Origin: Pachyseris speciosa
Lineage: Eukaryota; Cnidaria; Anthozoa; Scleractinia; Pachyseridae
NCBI GenBank assembly: GCA_016490735.1
Contig: JAEMWC010000377.1
Span: 5,001 to 69,000, forward strand
DNA length: 64,000 nt
Direction: 5' to 3'
Shown: piece by piece, positions 23,501 through 38,600 of the stretch
Layout: the number at the start of each line of letters is the position of its first letter
How positions within the stretch are numbered: position 1 is the stretch's first letter
The notes under the pieces: model-generated
What the model was told of the DNA's origin: nothing
The model's input: the letters and a program-made list of their open reading frames with translations, nothing else
The model's database searches: none
Translations under genes and position numbers: made by a program

Positions 23501-26500
23501 CTGTGACTCAAGACACGTACAGAAAAAAAAAACAAAAAAAACAACGGTACTTTGAGAAATACACAGCTGTGAGCAGAACGTGCTTTAACTCATTATTTGT
23601 AAATATAAATCGCTTTCCTCGCAGCAGGTAGTACAAGTGTATTTGGAGTCCAAACTTGACCCTATATGGCCCCAACACTTCACGTGAAAGCCAGGCCAAC
23701 TCTGACTACTTAATGTGATGTAGAATGCCTATCGACGTGACAAATCAAATGAAAGCTACTGAGCAGTACTTTCCTGTGGTGCTGCTTTTTATGATGCAGT
23801 ACAAGGTGGTGCTAACTTTTGAGTCTGTGGATGAAATTCTAAAGTGTGACCATTCAAATGAAAGTTACTGAGAGGTACTTTAAGCTGGTGCTATTTCTCA
23901 TGAGTATGTGGATCAAATCCTAAAGTTTAACCATTCAAATGAAAGCTACTAAGCAGTATTTTCATGCATTGCTGTTTTAAAACACATCGTACTAGGCGGA
24001 TCTAACGGTGAAATGTTGAGGCGTGCCCACTGAAATATAAGCGTAAGTACAGTACTTATGCGCGGTGCAAGGTGATTTTAACTTTTAAATATTAATCTCT
24101 GATAAATACTCAAGGTGGGGGCAATTGAAATGAAATCTGTTACTCTAATTCAATAGTATTCCGTAAAAGACGGCCGCAACGTTGACCAGTGGGCAAAACG
24201 CTGAATAAAGATTATGCAACGAGTACAGCTCACTACGGAAGCGTTTGCATTTTCAACATTTTAAGACAGAAATTTCGAAATGCCATGCAACTGAAAGGCC
24301 AAAAGATCATGTCGAAGCAGATTGTCCTGCTTGTGGAAGCAGAGTCGATTAATCAAACAAAGAGCGGAAACCACAGTAAAAAAAACTGTTGTTTCCGCGT
24401 GGTAAACAGCTGCTGATTCAACAATGGTAACTAAGGCACGTACATCCCTCAACTTCGTGTGCTTTTCAAAATATTGTAGAAAGAAGTGGGAGGTGTTGAA
24501 TTCTCACCAACACACATCTGCAGACTTTGTTTACGTTGAAAAGCGCCATTAAATCGTTTTAAGCAGTTCCGCATTGTTGCCAGATTAAGGGTGCCACGTG
24601 AAATGTGGTTTCAAAATGATGGATTAGCTGTGGGCCTGATCGGAAGTAGGAATCGTGACAAATCAGATATCCTTAAGAGTCAAAGCTTGGCTCTAACTTT
24701 CGACTGACGATAAACCCCTAAAGACCAATCAAATAAAAGCTCTTATTGGGCAATACGATCCAGAGGAAAAGCTTTTATCAGTAGAGTTTTAGGAGTCCAA
24801 ATGCAACAATTGAAGGAAAAGGTTAGTTTCTTTTTACGTTGTTGCTGTTCTTTTGCGCAAGATGGTTCTAACGTTTGCGTCTTGGATGAAATCCTCAAAT
24901 GTGACCTTTGGTGCGAAACCTGATGAGTACTAATTTCCTGTTCATGTGGCAGCTGTGTAAGGTGGTTCGAACCTTTGTGTCAGTTAGCAGACGACATATT
25001 AACGTCAGTACTTTCCTGTGATGCTTTTCACGATGCATTAAAAGGTGGTTCCAAATTTTGAGTCTGTCGATGAAATCCTTAAGTGTGACCATTCAAATGA
25101 AAGCTACTGAGCAGTACTTTCATGTGATGCTGTTAACGATGATTTAAAAGGTGGTTCTAAGTTTTGTGTCTGTAGATAAGGTCCTTAAGTGACCATTCAG
25201 TTGAAAGCTACCAAGCAGGACTTTCCTGTGCTGAAGTTTGTCGTGCTCTCCCGGGGGGGCTACTAAAAGACATGTAATACGGGGAGGCTCCGCCCCGAGG
25301 TCCAACCCCTTACCCTTTTATATACCATTTTTGACGGAAAAGGTGCCCCTTTCGTATACCTTCCATTAGAACAGTACAGTTATGAGGTATGTGTGTTCGA
25401 AATATTTCAATAAAAGGCCCTTTTAAATACCTAAATGACAGATTTCCCTACCCTTTCATATATTTTGATTCGTGAAATCCCTACCCTTTCAGATGCCTGA
25501 AGCGTGAAAAAGGTGCCCCTTTCGGGCGGAGCCTCCCCGTATTGGCCATTATAGGAAGTGCCCCCCCTCACCGGGCGTGCTGTAGAGTGCGTTTCTATTA
25601 ACTCTTAAGTATGTGAACGAAATCCTAACGGCCGTGTGACCATTCAAATAGAAGATTCTGATCAGAACTTCCGTTTGACCTTTGCAGTGAAAGCTATTGT
25701 CAGCTACTGAGCGGCAGTAATTTTCTGTTAAATTTGTACTGTTTACACCGTACAAGGCTTGGCTTGAGGATGAGACCTAAATTGTGAACACTCAAATAGA
25801 ATCTATACAGGAATACTTTCCTGCTGTGCTGTTTATGTTTTGAATATTTTGCAAAAAAGGAATTTGTTGAATTTGCCCTTTTAAAGATTTTGAACGTACT
25901 CAGGTAAACCAACACTAAACGTGTCAATTTCTGTCCGAATGTGTGTGAGTCCCCGCACGGCCGTTCACGTGACAGCCAAATGATTAATCGATCCAATAAA
26001 TTAATAGTCCTACCTCACTCCCGCGGCATTATCCTGTGCGATCCACAACTGCTGCCGGAGTTGAGCTGCAAGCTGATGATCCTATGTAAGTAAAAATGTT
26101 TCTTTAGTTGCTTAAAGAGTAGAGTACCATCTAAAGTTTCACGAAATGCTACAATAACAAGGCTTGCCTTTTTGGAGCTAATTGCATTTTTAGGTCATGA
26201 ATGTCTGTAAAATCGACCCCTAAATGACCTTCCTCGAAAGCTAACCGCAAGTTTCTGAATAAAAGGTTTTCGTGAATGTGGTCCTCTGTAGCTGAGCTGG
26301 ATATGAATTGCACAAGCTTGCATTCACTGAAGGCTTCCTTGGCGATATTTCAGGGGTACCCAACGACAAGTTTCAGTAGATATCTGTTCGGTGAATGGTA
26401 GTTCGCCTTAGGCTTTCGGCGTCGATTAAAGAGTGCACTCGGCTTTTAGTAGCTTAAACGTGGCCTAAAAGATTCGCAATGAGGAAATCATAGCCCCTAA

Positions 26501-29500
26501 GGTTTTCGGAAAGGTCGTATTTGCTGTTTTTGTCAGCCAAAAACGTCAGCTAGCATTTTCGGAAAGAAAACAATTCCCTATAAAGTTCGTTGAAAGTTCA
26601 TTTCAGCTAGCATTTTCTCAAAGGAAGATTTGTTCAAAAACATTTTCGGGCAATTAAAATTTCATCTAAGTAATCCGAATAGATCAAACTGATTCTTCTA
26701 GCTAACGAAAACATCACTTTAAACAGACTTCAAACACCATAAGGCACTTAAAAATGACTTTCTACAGCTTTTGGTTGAGTTGGCTCGTTGGGTGCCCCTA
26801 ATATTTATCCATTTGCGTTTGATTCGAAGAGTGTTTGAGCAATTTCTTGCAGTAGCATTTAGCACGCTTAGTTAGCTAGAGTAGTTCAGTTGCTATATAA
26901 CTCTGTGGATTTAAAACCCACAGTAAGATTTCTCAAATGCAAGCTGGTTGAGTAGTACATTGGTTGTGGTGCTGCATATTAATCAGTTACGATATCAAAA
27001 GTGCTCCTAGTTTCACTGAAGTAATCAGTAATTTTCTCCTGAATGAACAAACAAACAAAACAAACAAAGAAACAAAACAATGAAAGATTTGAAGTACGCA
27101 AAAGTGACTTTTTCGGATAGCGCTACCATCATTTAGATTATGCATTTTATTATTTGTATCAGACGCTGTTAATAAAGGGTGTGGTTTGTGAAAACTCGCC
27201 GCAGCCATGATATGAATATACACTCTACAGTGTATTGAGAATATTAATCTTTTATGCTTAAATCTAACGGTTCGGCATCCTTCGGGAATTTATAATCAAC
27301 CGTTATCAGGCGAATCAAGGTTTCTCTTTGTAAACCACAGAGAACGCAGAACGAGAATTATGTTACTTTGCTGATTGATTTATTTGAGACAACATTAGCG
27401 TGGCGACGCGAGAAATGCGTTTGATCGTAAGTTTATTTCATATTGATAAAGATTACTGTCTTCAAAACGCATTGCGTTATGCTGGAAAATGAAATAAAAA
27501 AAACAAACAGTTAAAAACTGTCGAGCTATCAGTTAAAACAAGACGACACTTGTCCGAGATGAGTATGTTCCTATACGCAGTTTTAAAACATTCCAATGAG
27601 AACACAAGAGGCGAAATGATCTCCGCTGGTGTGTTATTTTCCTCACGAATCATCTTTTCCTTTTTCTCTTTGCACAATCTTCTTGGGAAACAGGTTAGTG
27701 CAGGATAAGCCTTATAGCTGAAGAGGTCTGCAAAATACCCCCCTGGAATTCCTTTCCTTATTCAGTAATCTAAAACGGAAACGCATCAGTGAAAAAGCTG
27801 TTACACGAGAAAACTAACAAGCTGGATTTGCTTTAGACGACTTTCAAAACCCTTCACTGCTGGCACTCTCACTGAGTTCTGTTGCCGGATAGCACAATTT
27901 TCTCTCGGAGCCTATCTTTTCCCTTCCTATCTCACAGAATGCTAGGGGATAAACGTTAAGTTGCTCCACTAAAGTTTCTTGCACACACACGTCTCGCGTG
28001 GGTTGATAAAAATGGCGGCTTGCACGATTCTTATATTCAATTCGGCACGCGCGCAATACACAGTCAGGTGAACATTCCTTTGCTTCCAGCAAAAGCTCTC
28101 GCTTGTTGCCAAGATAAAGCGAGACTGTTAAAATGCACCATCACTGAAAGAGCCACAATGTTTTCACTGAATACGTTTATCGCAAATCTCAAAAACGACT
28201 GAGCTCTTTTTAGCATCACCATGAAATGCACTCGAAGAAATCAAATGAAACACAAGATTTTATAACATAGCTGGTAAAATTCAATTGCGCGACCGTGCTT
28301 CATATTCCTATTGCGCACGCTGATGATGTAACAGAGGGAATTTCTCTTTATACAATATTTAAACTACCGCGTTGAAAATGCTATAAAACAATTGGTTCAT
28401 GCGTCTGCTACGCGTTCGTCGAGATATGAAGAAATTGTTATTGTTAACTGTTCTAACTTTGCAGTCTTCGGATAAAATCTTAGTGACAGTCAAAAGAAAG
28501 CTACTGGGTTTTACTTTCCTGTGGTGCTGTTTGTTATGCTGTACAAGATGGTTCAAACGTTTGAGTCTGTGAATAAAATCCTTGAGTGTGACCATTCAAA
28601 TGAAAGCTACTGAGCAGTACTTTCCTGTAGTGCTGTTTATTGTGCTATACAAAATGGTTTTAACTTCTAGGTATCTGGGTGAGAGCGATTGATGGGTTGA
28701 TTATCTCAATTAAATTATTTGTTCTGCTTTATCATACATTTGAGCAGAGCTTCTTTGTTGTTCAAAACAAGCAATTCACATCAATGACATTTCAGTTTCT
28801 TTTCCGCGAAAAAGGTTAAATATCTCTGCCTGCTACGTGATTCATGTCCAGCTTTACAGCCGCCTGTTATCATCATTACATCTACTAATCAACAGAAAGA
28901 ATGCTTCGGTAAGCACTTCAACACAAGGAGAAAGAAAGTGTCATTTGTTTGTTTAATCGCTGATAGAGGATTCAATTACAATATTGGGAAGAATTCATGA
29001 ATTCTGCCTTCTGGCTCAGAGGAATTAATGTGTCTACAAAAATCCATACCATAGCTAACACGACCACAAGAGGTCAACCATTGGTTAATTTGTGCGCGGT
29101 ATATCTGTTTAATTTTAATTTATTCCATTTTCACTGCAATTACAAGAAAAAAGAAAGAGATATACAATATTACAATAATCACATTAATAAAAAAAATCTA
29201 AGTACATAACAGAGCAGTGGGGAAGACTAGAAGGGAACTGACGAACCATACGTGCTAGTCAACCCATTATGAAAAGAAAATGTCTGAATATAAAAGGTTA
29301 ATTATGTAACTAGCAATTAGTTAACAAACTACTAACTACCCAACTAACTACTTATCTAACTGACAAACTAACAACCGTAGTTAACTAATTGCTGATTTTA
29401 GCCCAGGTGGTATAGGGGCGCTCAGGGTCGAAAACCTTATCTTTATAAAAACTAGTGCATAGTTTCTTAAACGAAGAAACACTAGAGTTGGCAGTCCTCA

Positions 29501-31467
29501 ATGCATCGTGCAAATTGTTCCACAAATACCGACTCCTGTTAAAAAATGTTCCCTTTAGAGGGCTCGAACTGCACCAGACTTCTGAAATTAATTTGAATAA
29601 TATTATTTTTGCAGCATGGTAATCAGATCCCTCTGTTTTTAGAGGGGAAAAATTGATAGAGTGCGAGTTAAAGCCATCTGGAGCTTTTGAAAGGAAATAC
29701 GAAGTACACTACAAACAGAAATTCGGGAATAAAATTTGGTTGCCCGTGATTTTCTGCCGCTAAATATTCAGCCGTACAGAAAAAAACCGAGTGACCTTAA
29801 GAAATGTATCTTGAAAAGGTTACAGAATGGTACGAGGAAACACAATACACTAAAGAGGTATTTTAGTCAAATTTTCCCTTTGGGCAGCAATGAGGATGCA
29901 AGACATTTAAACAATGGCAAATTAAGTACAAAGTTAATTAAATTTGTAACATGGTAATGACGTTCGATATCTCACGTGCCTGAAATTTGACGATTTTCAT
30001 TTTTCAAACAGTTAAATTTGTAAAAGCGCCAGTAATATAAAGGCGAAATTGTGAAAAAATAAATAAATAATGGCAGAAAATTAATACAATGCAAGTATCG
30101 AAATATTCCAGCCTGAATTCCATAAACGCTCTGAAAGCTGTTATAACTAGAATACAAAAAGAACAGAAACTCACAAACAAACGCCTATTAAAGCTTTGAA
30201 AGTTTTTTTTTATTCAAAACATATTTCTGAGCATTCCACAGAAAATTCTACTCCTTAGTAATTAAAACCACACTTTAAAATATGTTAAAAACTAACCAAA
30301 ATTGAAATGTCAAATACTCAAATATGGATAACGATCCATGCAGTTTTTGATCAGTCAGGTCGTAAACTTAAATTCATCTCTCGTACATTTTCAAAAAACA
30401 GTTTCGAGAGTCAGAGAGTTTTAAAATGTGTTTTGCACATGTAAGTTTGTTTTTAGAGTAGAACACAGACGAAGACTTAAAATTATTAACCAACACTGTT
30501 TGCAAAAGGTATCAACACAAACTCTAATAGAGTGGAGTGTTCCACATTTGTCAAAAAATAGCTGCTTTTCTGAGGAAGGCTAAACAATTCTTCACTTAAT
30601 AAATGTGTTGCAATTACTGCTAAAATAAAGGACTGTGCAGTGAAGCCAGCTTACTAAAAAAATGTATTGTTATCCGCAGTTTTCCTTTTGGACGCAAGAT
30701 CTGCTTTCTCATTCCACAAAAATACTTCTGTTAAACATGTAGTAGAAGGCACGGTCCTTAAAATCCCAAGTGATTTGAACCATCCTGCCATCAGGATAAG
30801 AAGAACATTAACACGCTAACTAGACTGCTAGCTCTCCCTTTCAGAATAGTTAAACAAAATTTACACACACAAAACAAGATTAGCTGGCCCACAGGTAGCT
30901 GGGGCTAATCTAGGTGGGCCAGACTTACAATTAGCTAAAGGACAAATCATCAGTACAACTGGAAAGACACTGAAAAACAATAGGGATGGAACAAATAAGA
31001 AGTAAGGAAATACGAGAAAAACGATAATAGTACAAGTTTGAGGAAAGAAAGAATGAAGTACAGAGATTTTTGGCTATTTAAAAGGTCTTTTTGCACTATT
31101 ATAGGCATTTCAATAGTCATAATCATTTCCATTTTCCCATAATTGAGAGTGCAAGCCATCAACAATGCATCAGGACTGGAGTAAGGAGAAAAAAGCTCTA
31201 GAGAATTTAAAAATGACTAGGGGGTGGGCAGCTGGGTTGAGATGCTCAATGTTTTGGATTTTCGCGTGCTCACTTCACTATGCAGAAACATACCTCTAGC
31301 AGTCTAAACACTAACAAAAGGAGCCAACATCCTTTAACCCTGGTTCACACTAGCGACATAGCAACATAAGGAAAAGATCAGTTTTATCTTAATATGTTGT
31401 TATGTCTGCAATTGTTCACACTGGAAACATAACATCCTTTTTAATAAGTAAACATCCTTTTTATGTT

Positions 31468-31504
<37 letters not shown>

Positions 31505-32595
31505 AGAACCAGGCTTAAAATTTTATCATACATGTAAATGAGTCAACAAAAGGAATTTATATATGAAGTGGTAAGTTCATCTAAATCATCAACAAATATA
31601 AACAAAAATTTACAAAACAAAGTTAACATCAAGATTACAATTAAATTATCCTATTGTGTAAAAGTGTTCCCTGGTAAAAAATTTTTAAAGTTGTAAGCTT
31701 TCTGCTTCCAGTCTAAAGCCTTTAAAAACTAAAATAAAAAAGCACAAGATGAAAATTATATGCAGAAAGTGTGAAAAAAATGTGAAGTTGTAAAATAAGG
31801 AACAGGTGTACTACCGGTAATTTAAAGAATAGAGTATTGTTTAGGAAATAGCTTGGAGTTACTGCCTGCCTCACTGGTGTTTGCTGTGTACACTGGCATT
31901 ATTGAAATCAATAGAATGGTTATTACACCATGCATCGGATGAAATGTTAGAACCTTTTTTGTAAGCTTAAAATTAGCTACAGATTTAGTGATCATACTGC
32001 TGGTAGTAATGTAGAGAAAGGATCCGCTGAGCATTGCAAGGACTAAGCCAATCAGTACTTATCCCAGAACAAGACCTTTCCACAAAAGGACAAATAAAAA
32101 ATAAACAATAAACTAGAAGTTACTAATAGCAAGTCATCAAATTATAATTATACTAATAATGATGAGAATAACCCACCCTAGAGGGGAATTTTCGGTTGAC
32201 GATCAAAGTCGAGTTCCTTTGTACAACAACTTGAATTTATGTCTGGAGCCAGCCGCTCAGTCAACTCACATTAGGCCACCACATCATCATGACGTCATGT
32301 CATGGTTATTCCGCTGTAGAATAGAATGTGCATCGCTGGAAGCTGGAAAGTGAAAGTAGGGTCACGCCTTGTGTAATGCATACTGTCACGCTCTCTGATT
32401 TCTTGCATTGTATAACAGGCATGTGAGTGATCCTGAGAGAACTATGCTCGAAATATGACTGGTTGCTTAATTTATATATTTACCAATTTGCCAATAGCAG
32501 GTAAATACTAATTAGGGCAGACATTGTCTGTTGTCTGCTACAAGTTTAATTGTCAAACAGTTGGTGTTGTATTTCGAATTAACCGACTAATGATC

Positions 32596-32638
<43 letters not shown>

Positions 32639-35600
32639 TTTATATAGCGCTTATTCCAAAAAGTCCACAAGTGCTTCACAGTAATTGTAAAAACTCAAAA
32701 CTAACTATAAAAAATACAATTAAAAATCTACGGAATTGCAGAGTAAAAATCAGAACTAACTACAAACAGTACTGTACACTTAAAAATCTAAATATTCCGT
32801 CATAATTTGTCTTAAAATGTTTCAATAATAAGCCTTTCTAAAAAGGAAGGTCTTCAGGGCTTTCTGAAAACTACCTAATGAATTGCACCACTTCAGCTCT
32901 AGTGGAAGGGCAAATTCCAAAGCCGAGGGGCACATATAGAAAAAGCCCTGAGTCCATAAGATTTTAAATTAAAAGATTGTGCCTTCAGAAGCTGCATATT
33001 TCCTGATCTAAGGCTACAGCCAGGTCTATAAAGGACATACTGCATATACTCATGATCATTGCCAACTAAATGTATTTGGCTGAAAATTGAGTTCATTGTG
33101 GCATTCATAAAGTGCCCAGGCCAACACGGTCAGTCAAAATTAGTGTTGCTCCTCATTAAGGCTCGCAGCAATTATGGTAACAGGCCCCCCACTCCAAAGC
33201 AAGTGGGAGACACTGACAGATCCTTATTGCGGTGGATAGAAAACTGCAAATTTCCTGGCTACACAGATTTTATAATCCAACAAGAAAATTGAAAAACAAA
33301 AATTCCTAAAGAATGTCTCCTCAGTTTCTAGATTGTTTCACAGTCTTCAAATTCATCAACAAGAAATATCCACAACAATTTGCTAACTCAAAGACAAATG
33401 ATCTGCAAAGATCAGCTTGAATAAAATACGAAATTACAAACACAAATACACTGTAAGACCTGCAGTAAATTTATTGCAGGGGGCCACCCCGCAGCTCCGT
33501 ACTGTCAAGGTGCAGACTGCTGACCACTTTGTCTCATGTTTAAGTTTGCTAAAATTACATTCTTGTCACATCACAACAGACAAACATCACTGATATGGTG
33601 CTCATATCTTTTATCTGCTATGAAAATTGAACGTGATGTGTCATACAACTCCACCCCAACAAGTTGCCTCTGTTTTTGGTATCTATCCGGCCTACACTGA
33701 CAGTCTGAAAGCAACTCTCGTCTTAAAAGTGGCCCGCAGTTGAGAGTCTTGGCCCATTTGCCAAAGGTTGCCGTGCTAGAAATTCGGAAAGGAGAGTTGT
33801 TTTTTGACTTAGGCGAAAAATATGGGATGTTTGAAGACGTGTTGTGCGCGCTCGAAAGGATGTTTTCATGCCCACAATCCAATGCGACCACAGAGGGCAC
33901 TGTCTCCTTGAAAAGTTCTCGCGAGGACTGGAAATGAATATTTGCTCGGCTGCGGTGGGAAAATTTTCACTTCGGAGTGGGAACATTACGGAGAATTCAT
34001 CAAACAGTGGGAAATTGGCAAGACGAGCAGTCAGTCCGTTTTCGATGAGCTGAGTATCTTGGAAAACCAGTGCAAGGAAAACTTTCTTTGCCGCACGCAG
34101 CAAATATTCAAAGCACAAATGACGTGACGAGGTGACAGCGTCCTCTACTGTCTGGTTATGTGAACACAAATGAAGATAAACATGCTGGCGTATTTTAACA
34201 TATAAATCACTTTTGCATCGAGTACCTCGGTTAGTTCGCTTATATGGAGTCTTGTAAACATTATCAAAAAGTATTTTCACGCGCAATTACCAGCAAAAGG
34301 CATTTTCACCCCAGATAAACAGTTAAAATTATTTTCACGCAAGTCGTGTGACAGCCCATTGTGTACGATCGAATTTCATATATACTGGGTATGCAAATTT
34401 TCGGCAGTTTGAAGCTAAAGAATATCTTCAGAACTAGTTAAGTACAATGTCCAAAGTCTTGACCTGTCGTCATTTACTTTGATTTTAATACCATTTTCGT
34501 TCCATATTTTCCATTTGACGATGAAAATGAATCCATTGCCAACGTTTCTCAACCGCTAAAACCACGCAAAACTTACTATTCTGAAAGTGCCGTTTAGAAA
34601 TGAAAACCGATGGAAAATGCACTGTTTGCAAGATACTCAGCTCATCGAAAATGGACTGACTGCTCGTCTTGCCAATTTCCCACTGTTTGATGAATTCTCC
34701 GTAATGTTCCCACTCCGAAGTGAAAATTTTCCCACCGCAGCCAAGCGAATATTCATTTCCAGTCCTCGCGAGAACTTTTCAAGGAGACAGCGCCCTCTGT
34801 GGTCGCATTGGATTGTGGGCATGAAAACATCCTTTCGAGCGCGCGCAACACGTCTTCAAACATCCCATATTTTTCGCCTAAGTCAAAAAACAACTCTCCT
34901 TTCCGAATTTCTAGCACGGCAACCTTTGGCAAATGGGCCAAGACTCTCAACTGCGGGCCCCTTTTAAGACGAGAGTTGCTTTCAGACTGTCCCGCCGGGC
35001 TCAGTACTCTGTACTGCCAAACGCCGATTTGTTCCAGCGTTTGGCACGCAAAGAGAAACACCACTGGCTTCTTTCAGAAGTGTCTGACTTGCCGATCGAC
35101 AGACTTAAATGACGTCTGTTCGACCACCAGGCTGGCGAGTTTCGATTAAATTTAGCTAGCAATCAACACCTCACAGCCACGTAAGTTTCCTATCAATGAA
35201 ACTTAAATCGATGTTTTAACCGCCAAATGTGTAGTCTACGTCACACTATCAAACAATACTTTCCAAGCATCAATCATTTCACGTGCTCTAAAGGTAATTC
35301 AATTCGCGCATGAATATTAATACGCAAGGGAATGAGCTGAAATGGGTTTTTTGCATACGTTATTTCTCGAAAACGAAGAGGAAATCAGCCAAAACAAATA
35401 CAGAGCAATGTTTTTTAACTGGCATGAAGTCCACATGCCAAATCTCAGTTTCTATTGAGCACATCGAAAATCGACCAAAAACCGGGAGGACGTTCTTGCC
35501 CCGAGCCCTTCAAATGTAATAAATTATTATATTTATTATTATTATTATATGTCTTCCTATTTTGTTCCAAAGTGGACTTTTGGGTCAGGAGAAGAGGGCA

Positions 35601-38600
35601 CTTAGATTTGAAAGTCACTAAGAGGTGTAAATGAAGACCACAAAACTGTGTCCCCTTACTACTGTAAAGCAAGAACTAATTACATCTTGACAAAACAAAA
35701 TCTCATATGAATTGCCTTGTAAAACATAAAAAGAATCAGCACAAGCAAATGCATAATACTCAGATGAGATTGACGTCAATCAGAAATATTGTAATATTTA
35801 ATAATATCACCCCAGAATTACCTACCAGAATATGACAACCCCCCACCCACCCCAAAAAAATCCCCTTCCCACTCCACCTCCCCAACTTCATTTCCAGAGT
35901 TCAGTGGACTTTGATTCATATGCTATAGTGCTAACATTTCAACACCTATGTGTCAATTAAGACACTATTTAATTTCAACAATCCTCACTGGCCCAAGCTG
36001 ATGTGTTTCAAAACTGTAGTCTGTTATTGGAGCTAACTACTCAGTCATTCACGTCAGTGCCTTGGGTGTCTTGATTGAATCTGCCCAGCTGTGCATTAAT
36101 GAAGATTACCCATCCGATTAGAGGAAATCCTCATTCCTGCTTACAAATGTGGCAAGACGCTAATAAAGGAAATGGTTTTAACCTATAATGCCAAAAAGTG
36201 ATTGACAAGATAAATCAGATGTACTTGTCACTTCAACATAAAAAGGTGAAACACATTTTCTTTCTTGTCAGTCACCGGCACTTGGACTAGCTGAAGCAAA
36301 CACTAGAAGTAAGTGATCTTTGATCCAGTTGCATGCGCATGGATTTAAACCTTTCCAGGTTCACTGATGTTTAGACAAACACTTTCTTATTTGTGTCTAA
36401 TAAGCCACTCCTTACTATAGGCAACCATCCTGGTATACAAAATTTTCTTTTTGTTATTGCTTCATGTCATCCTATTTGAATAACTGCAATGTTTAACACT
36501 GATTTCATCTGCGTAATCAACATCCTCTGCACACAGCACCTTTTGATTCCAAATGTAATGCTTATAAGAAATTCTATTATTTTTGCCCTTTCGGTTTCCT
36601 TTTTCAATGACCAAAAAAATACTCCTTATAGTACCCAACAATGATCTAAACAAAGACTGTACAAAAGCTACATGTGTGAAGCAAAATGAAGTTCTTGCAC
36701 CATTACATTTCATTTGAATGGTCACACACAAGGATTCCAACTAGAATTTAGAAGTTAGAACCACTTCACACAACAGTGAGCTGCACTACAGGAAAGCACA
36801 TACACCTAAGAAGCTAGCATTAACAGAAATGGTCAATTACACTCAAAAATTGCATCCACATGATACAAAATAATCAAACTTTTTTCATGCAAGCATGCAG
36901 GAAACCTCCAGTCAGAGCTAACAACATGCAATACTGTTGAATGAGTGGCAGCCCAGTAGGTCTAAAAACGAAGAAGTTATCTCTATACACACAGCAACGT
37001 TTTCTTAATTGCCATTTGGTTGTTTATTTTTCTCAAAAAATAATAGCAGCTCTTATTAAGGAATCTTAGAGCTACGTACAACAGTGACTTAACCAATGTC
37101 TATTAAGTACCTTGCTATTTTTAGCTTCCTGCAACTGCTCTCTGAGAACAGCAACTGGGTCTTTCATTTCCATGGCCTCCAGCACATTGCCATTCTCCTT
37201 AATCAGTTGTATTCTGGCCTTTGATCGTCTCTCTGTTCTTTTCTTGTTTTTCAAAGCTGCTTTTGACAAGCCAGCAGAGTCTAGAAAACAAGTCGGACTT
37301 TATAAGCATGATCAATCCTCTTATCTTACTTGCTTATGGTTACTCCTTTACAATTGTGGCTGTCCTAGCCAATAGTCATATCTGGTTCTTTCAACTTGCA
37401 TCCCCCCATGGAGTTTTCAAGATACAAGTTTACTGCAGGAACAAGTTAAGGAAGAATTCTTAGTTTACTGGCTCAGTAGATGGCGTCTCTAGCAATCATC
37501 TTGAGTCCATTTTTTTTAGGTCAGACTGTGATCAGTTTTATCAGGTTTGTGTCCTGAGACCCTTGTCCTGTCTGGAACACTGCCACTGAATTTTCTGGTC
37601 AGATTGTTTAATAAAACAGCAGGCGATTCAGTCAAACACGAAACACAATAAATGAAGGAGGAGTTTGGAATTTATTTAAATTACCAAAAATGAAAACAAA
37701 AAATAGAAAATCCAATTTTTTAAGTTGCGGCAACCTATTATTCTCTTGCTCAGTATAACATGTGACGAACACAAAGCAACCAGGATTTCCGGTGGAAGGT
37801 CTTTTTTAATTAAACAAAGACCACAGGAATGGTAACTTTGAAGGCTCAAGCCATGAATCAACGCTTTTTGCAAGATTTTTAATTAGAAATAGCAACAGGT
37901 GATCCTAGATGTAGAGGACTTATAAAATCCCTTCGATGGAGATTGATTCACACAGATTGAAATCCAATAATTCAAGACAGCTTAATGGCATTGATTACTT
38001 TAATTTGTGCATAGAGACACAAAAAAATGCAAGTTAACAAAGACTGTTGGTTAAGGCATTTTAAGATTTTAATTTCATGAAGGTCAAAGAAAAAAAAAAC
38101 AAAAAAAAATAAGAAAAAAAAAATCAAACACAAATTTTAAACTGTCAAACAAATAGCCTGACTTTAAATAATTCACATATGTTAGGTCATGTCCACAAGT
38201 CCATTGGCAAGACCCTTTTTTGTTAAAAAGTATGTATATTGTATATGATGTTAAATAATATAACCAAAAAGAAAAAGCATTCACTAACCCAATATGTCAT
38301 TAGCCAAGGTTATCAAATGAAGGGAAAATAGTTATCTTTTCTTATTTATCATGTCAAACAGTCTAAAGTCCAACAGCTTCCTAATTTTTTTAATTATTGA
38401 AATGCCACATATTGCATTTTTTTGCTGTTTAGAGATCAAAATTTTGATATGAAAGCGTTATGTAACCATATTCTTAGGGCCTTGAGGGCTTTTTCATGGA
38501 GACAGAAGGGTGTTAACATTTTCAGAGAACAGACAATTGAATAAACTAAACAAGTTTGACAAACTTAACAAAAATTAGATTTCTATAATGTTCTATAATT

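Larger units (their letters stand above)
10242..26013. other. Intron 3 of the minus-strand gene (15.8 kb)
   Basis: The intron is filled with repeats: a LINE fragment (17.5-18.4 kb), the retrozyme-like element (19.9-20.2 kb), fold-back elements and a minisatellite. No nested gene could be supported. Donor is CAG-side gtagga at 26013 and the acceptor is CTTTCAG at 10242. Confidence 0.55.
26082..37110. other. Intron 2 of the minus-strand gene (11 kb)
   Basis: Contains LINE 3' fragments, a TTAA-flanked MITE, a large inverted repeat and minisatellite units, each listed separately. Remaining sequence is AT-rich without supported exons. Confidence 0.5.

Noticed and set aside
24921..24930. CTGATGA hammerhead word
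   Set aside because: No GAAA or helix II follows within hammerhead distance; the same holds for CTGATGA near 28320 and 26072.
23730..25235. CRISPR-like array
   Set aside because: Units are about 110 bp, degenerate and contiguous without spacers, in an animal-type sequence.
33723..34286. 187-codon open frame on the minus strand
   Set aside because: It lies in an arm and spacer of the large inverted repeat, has no recognisable domain and its mirror in the other arm is equally open on the opposite strand. Better explained by GC content and duplication.
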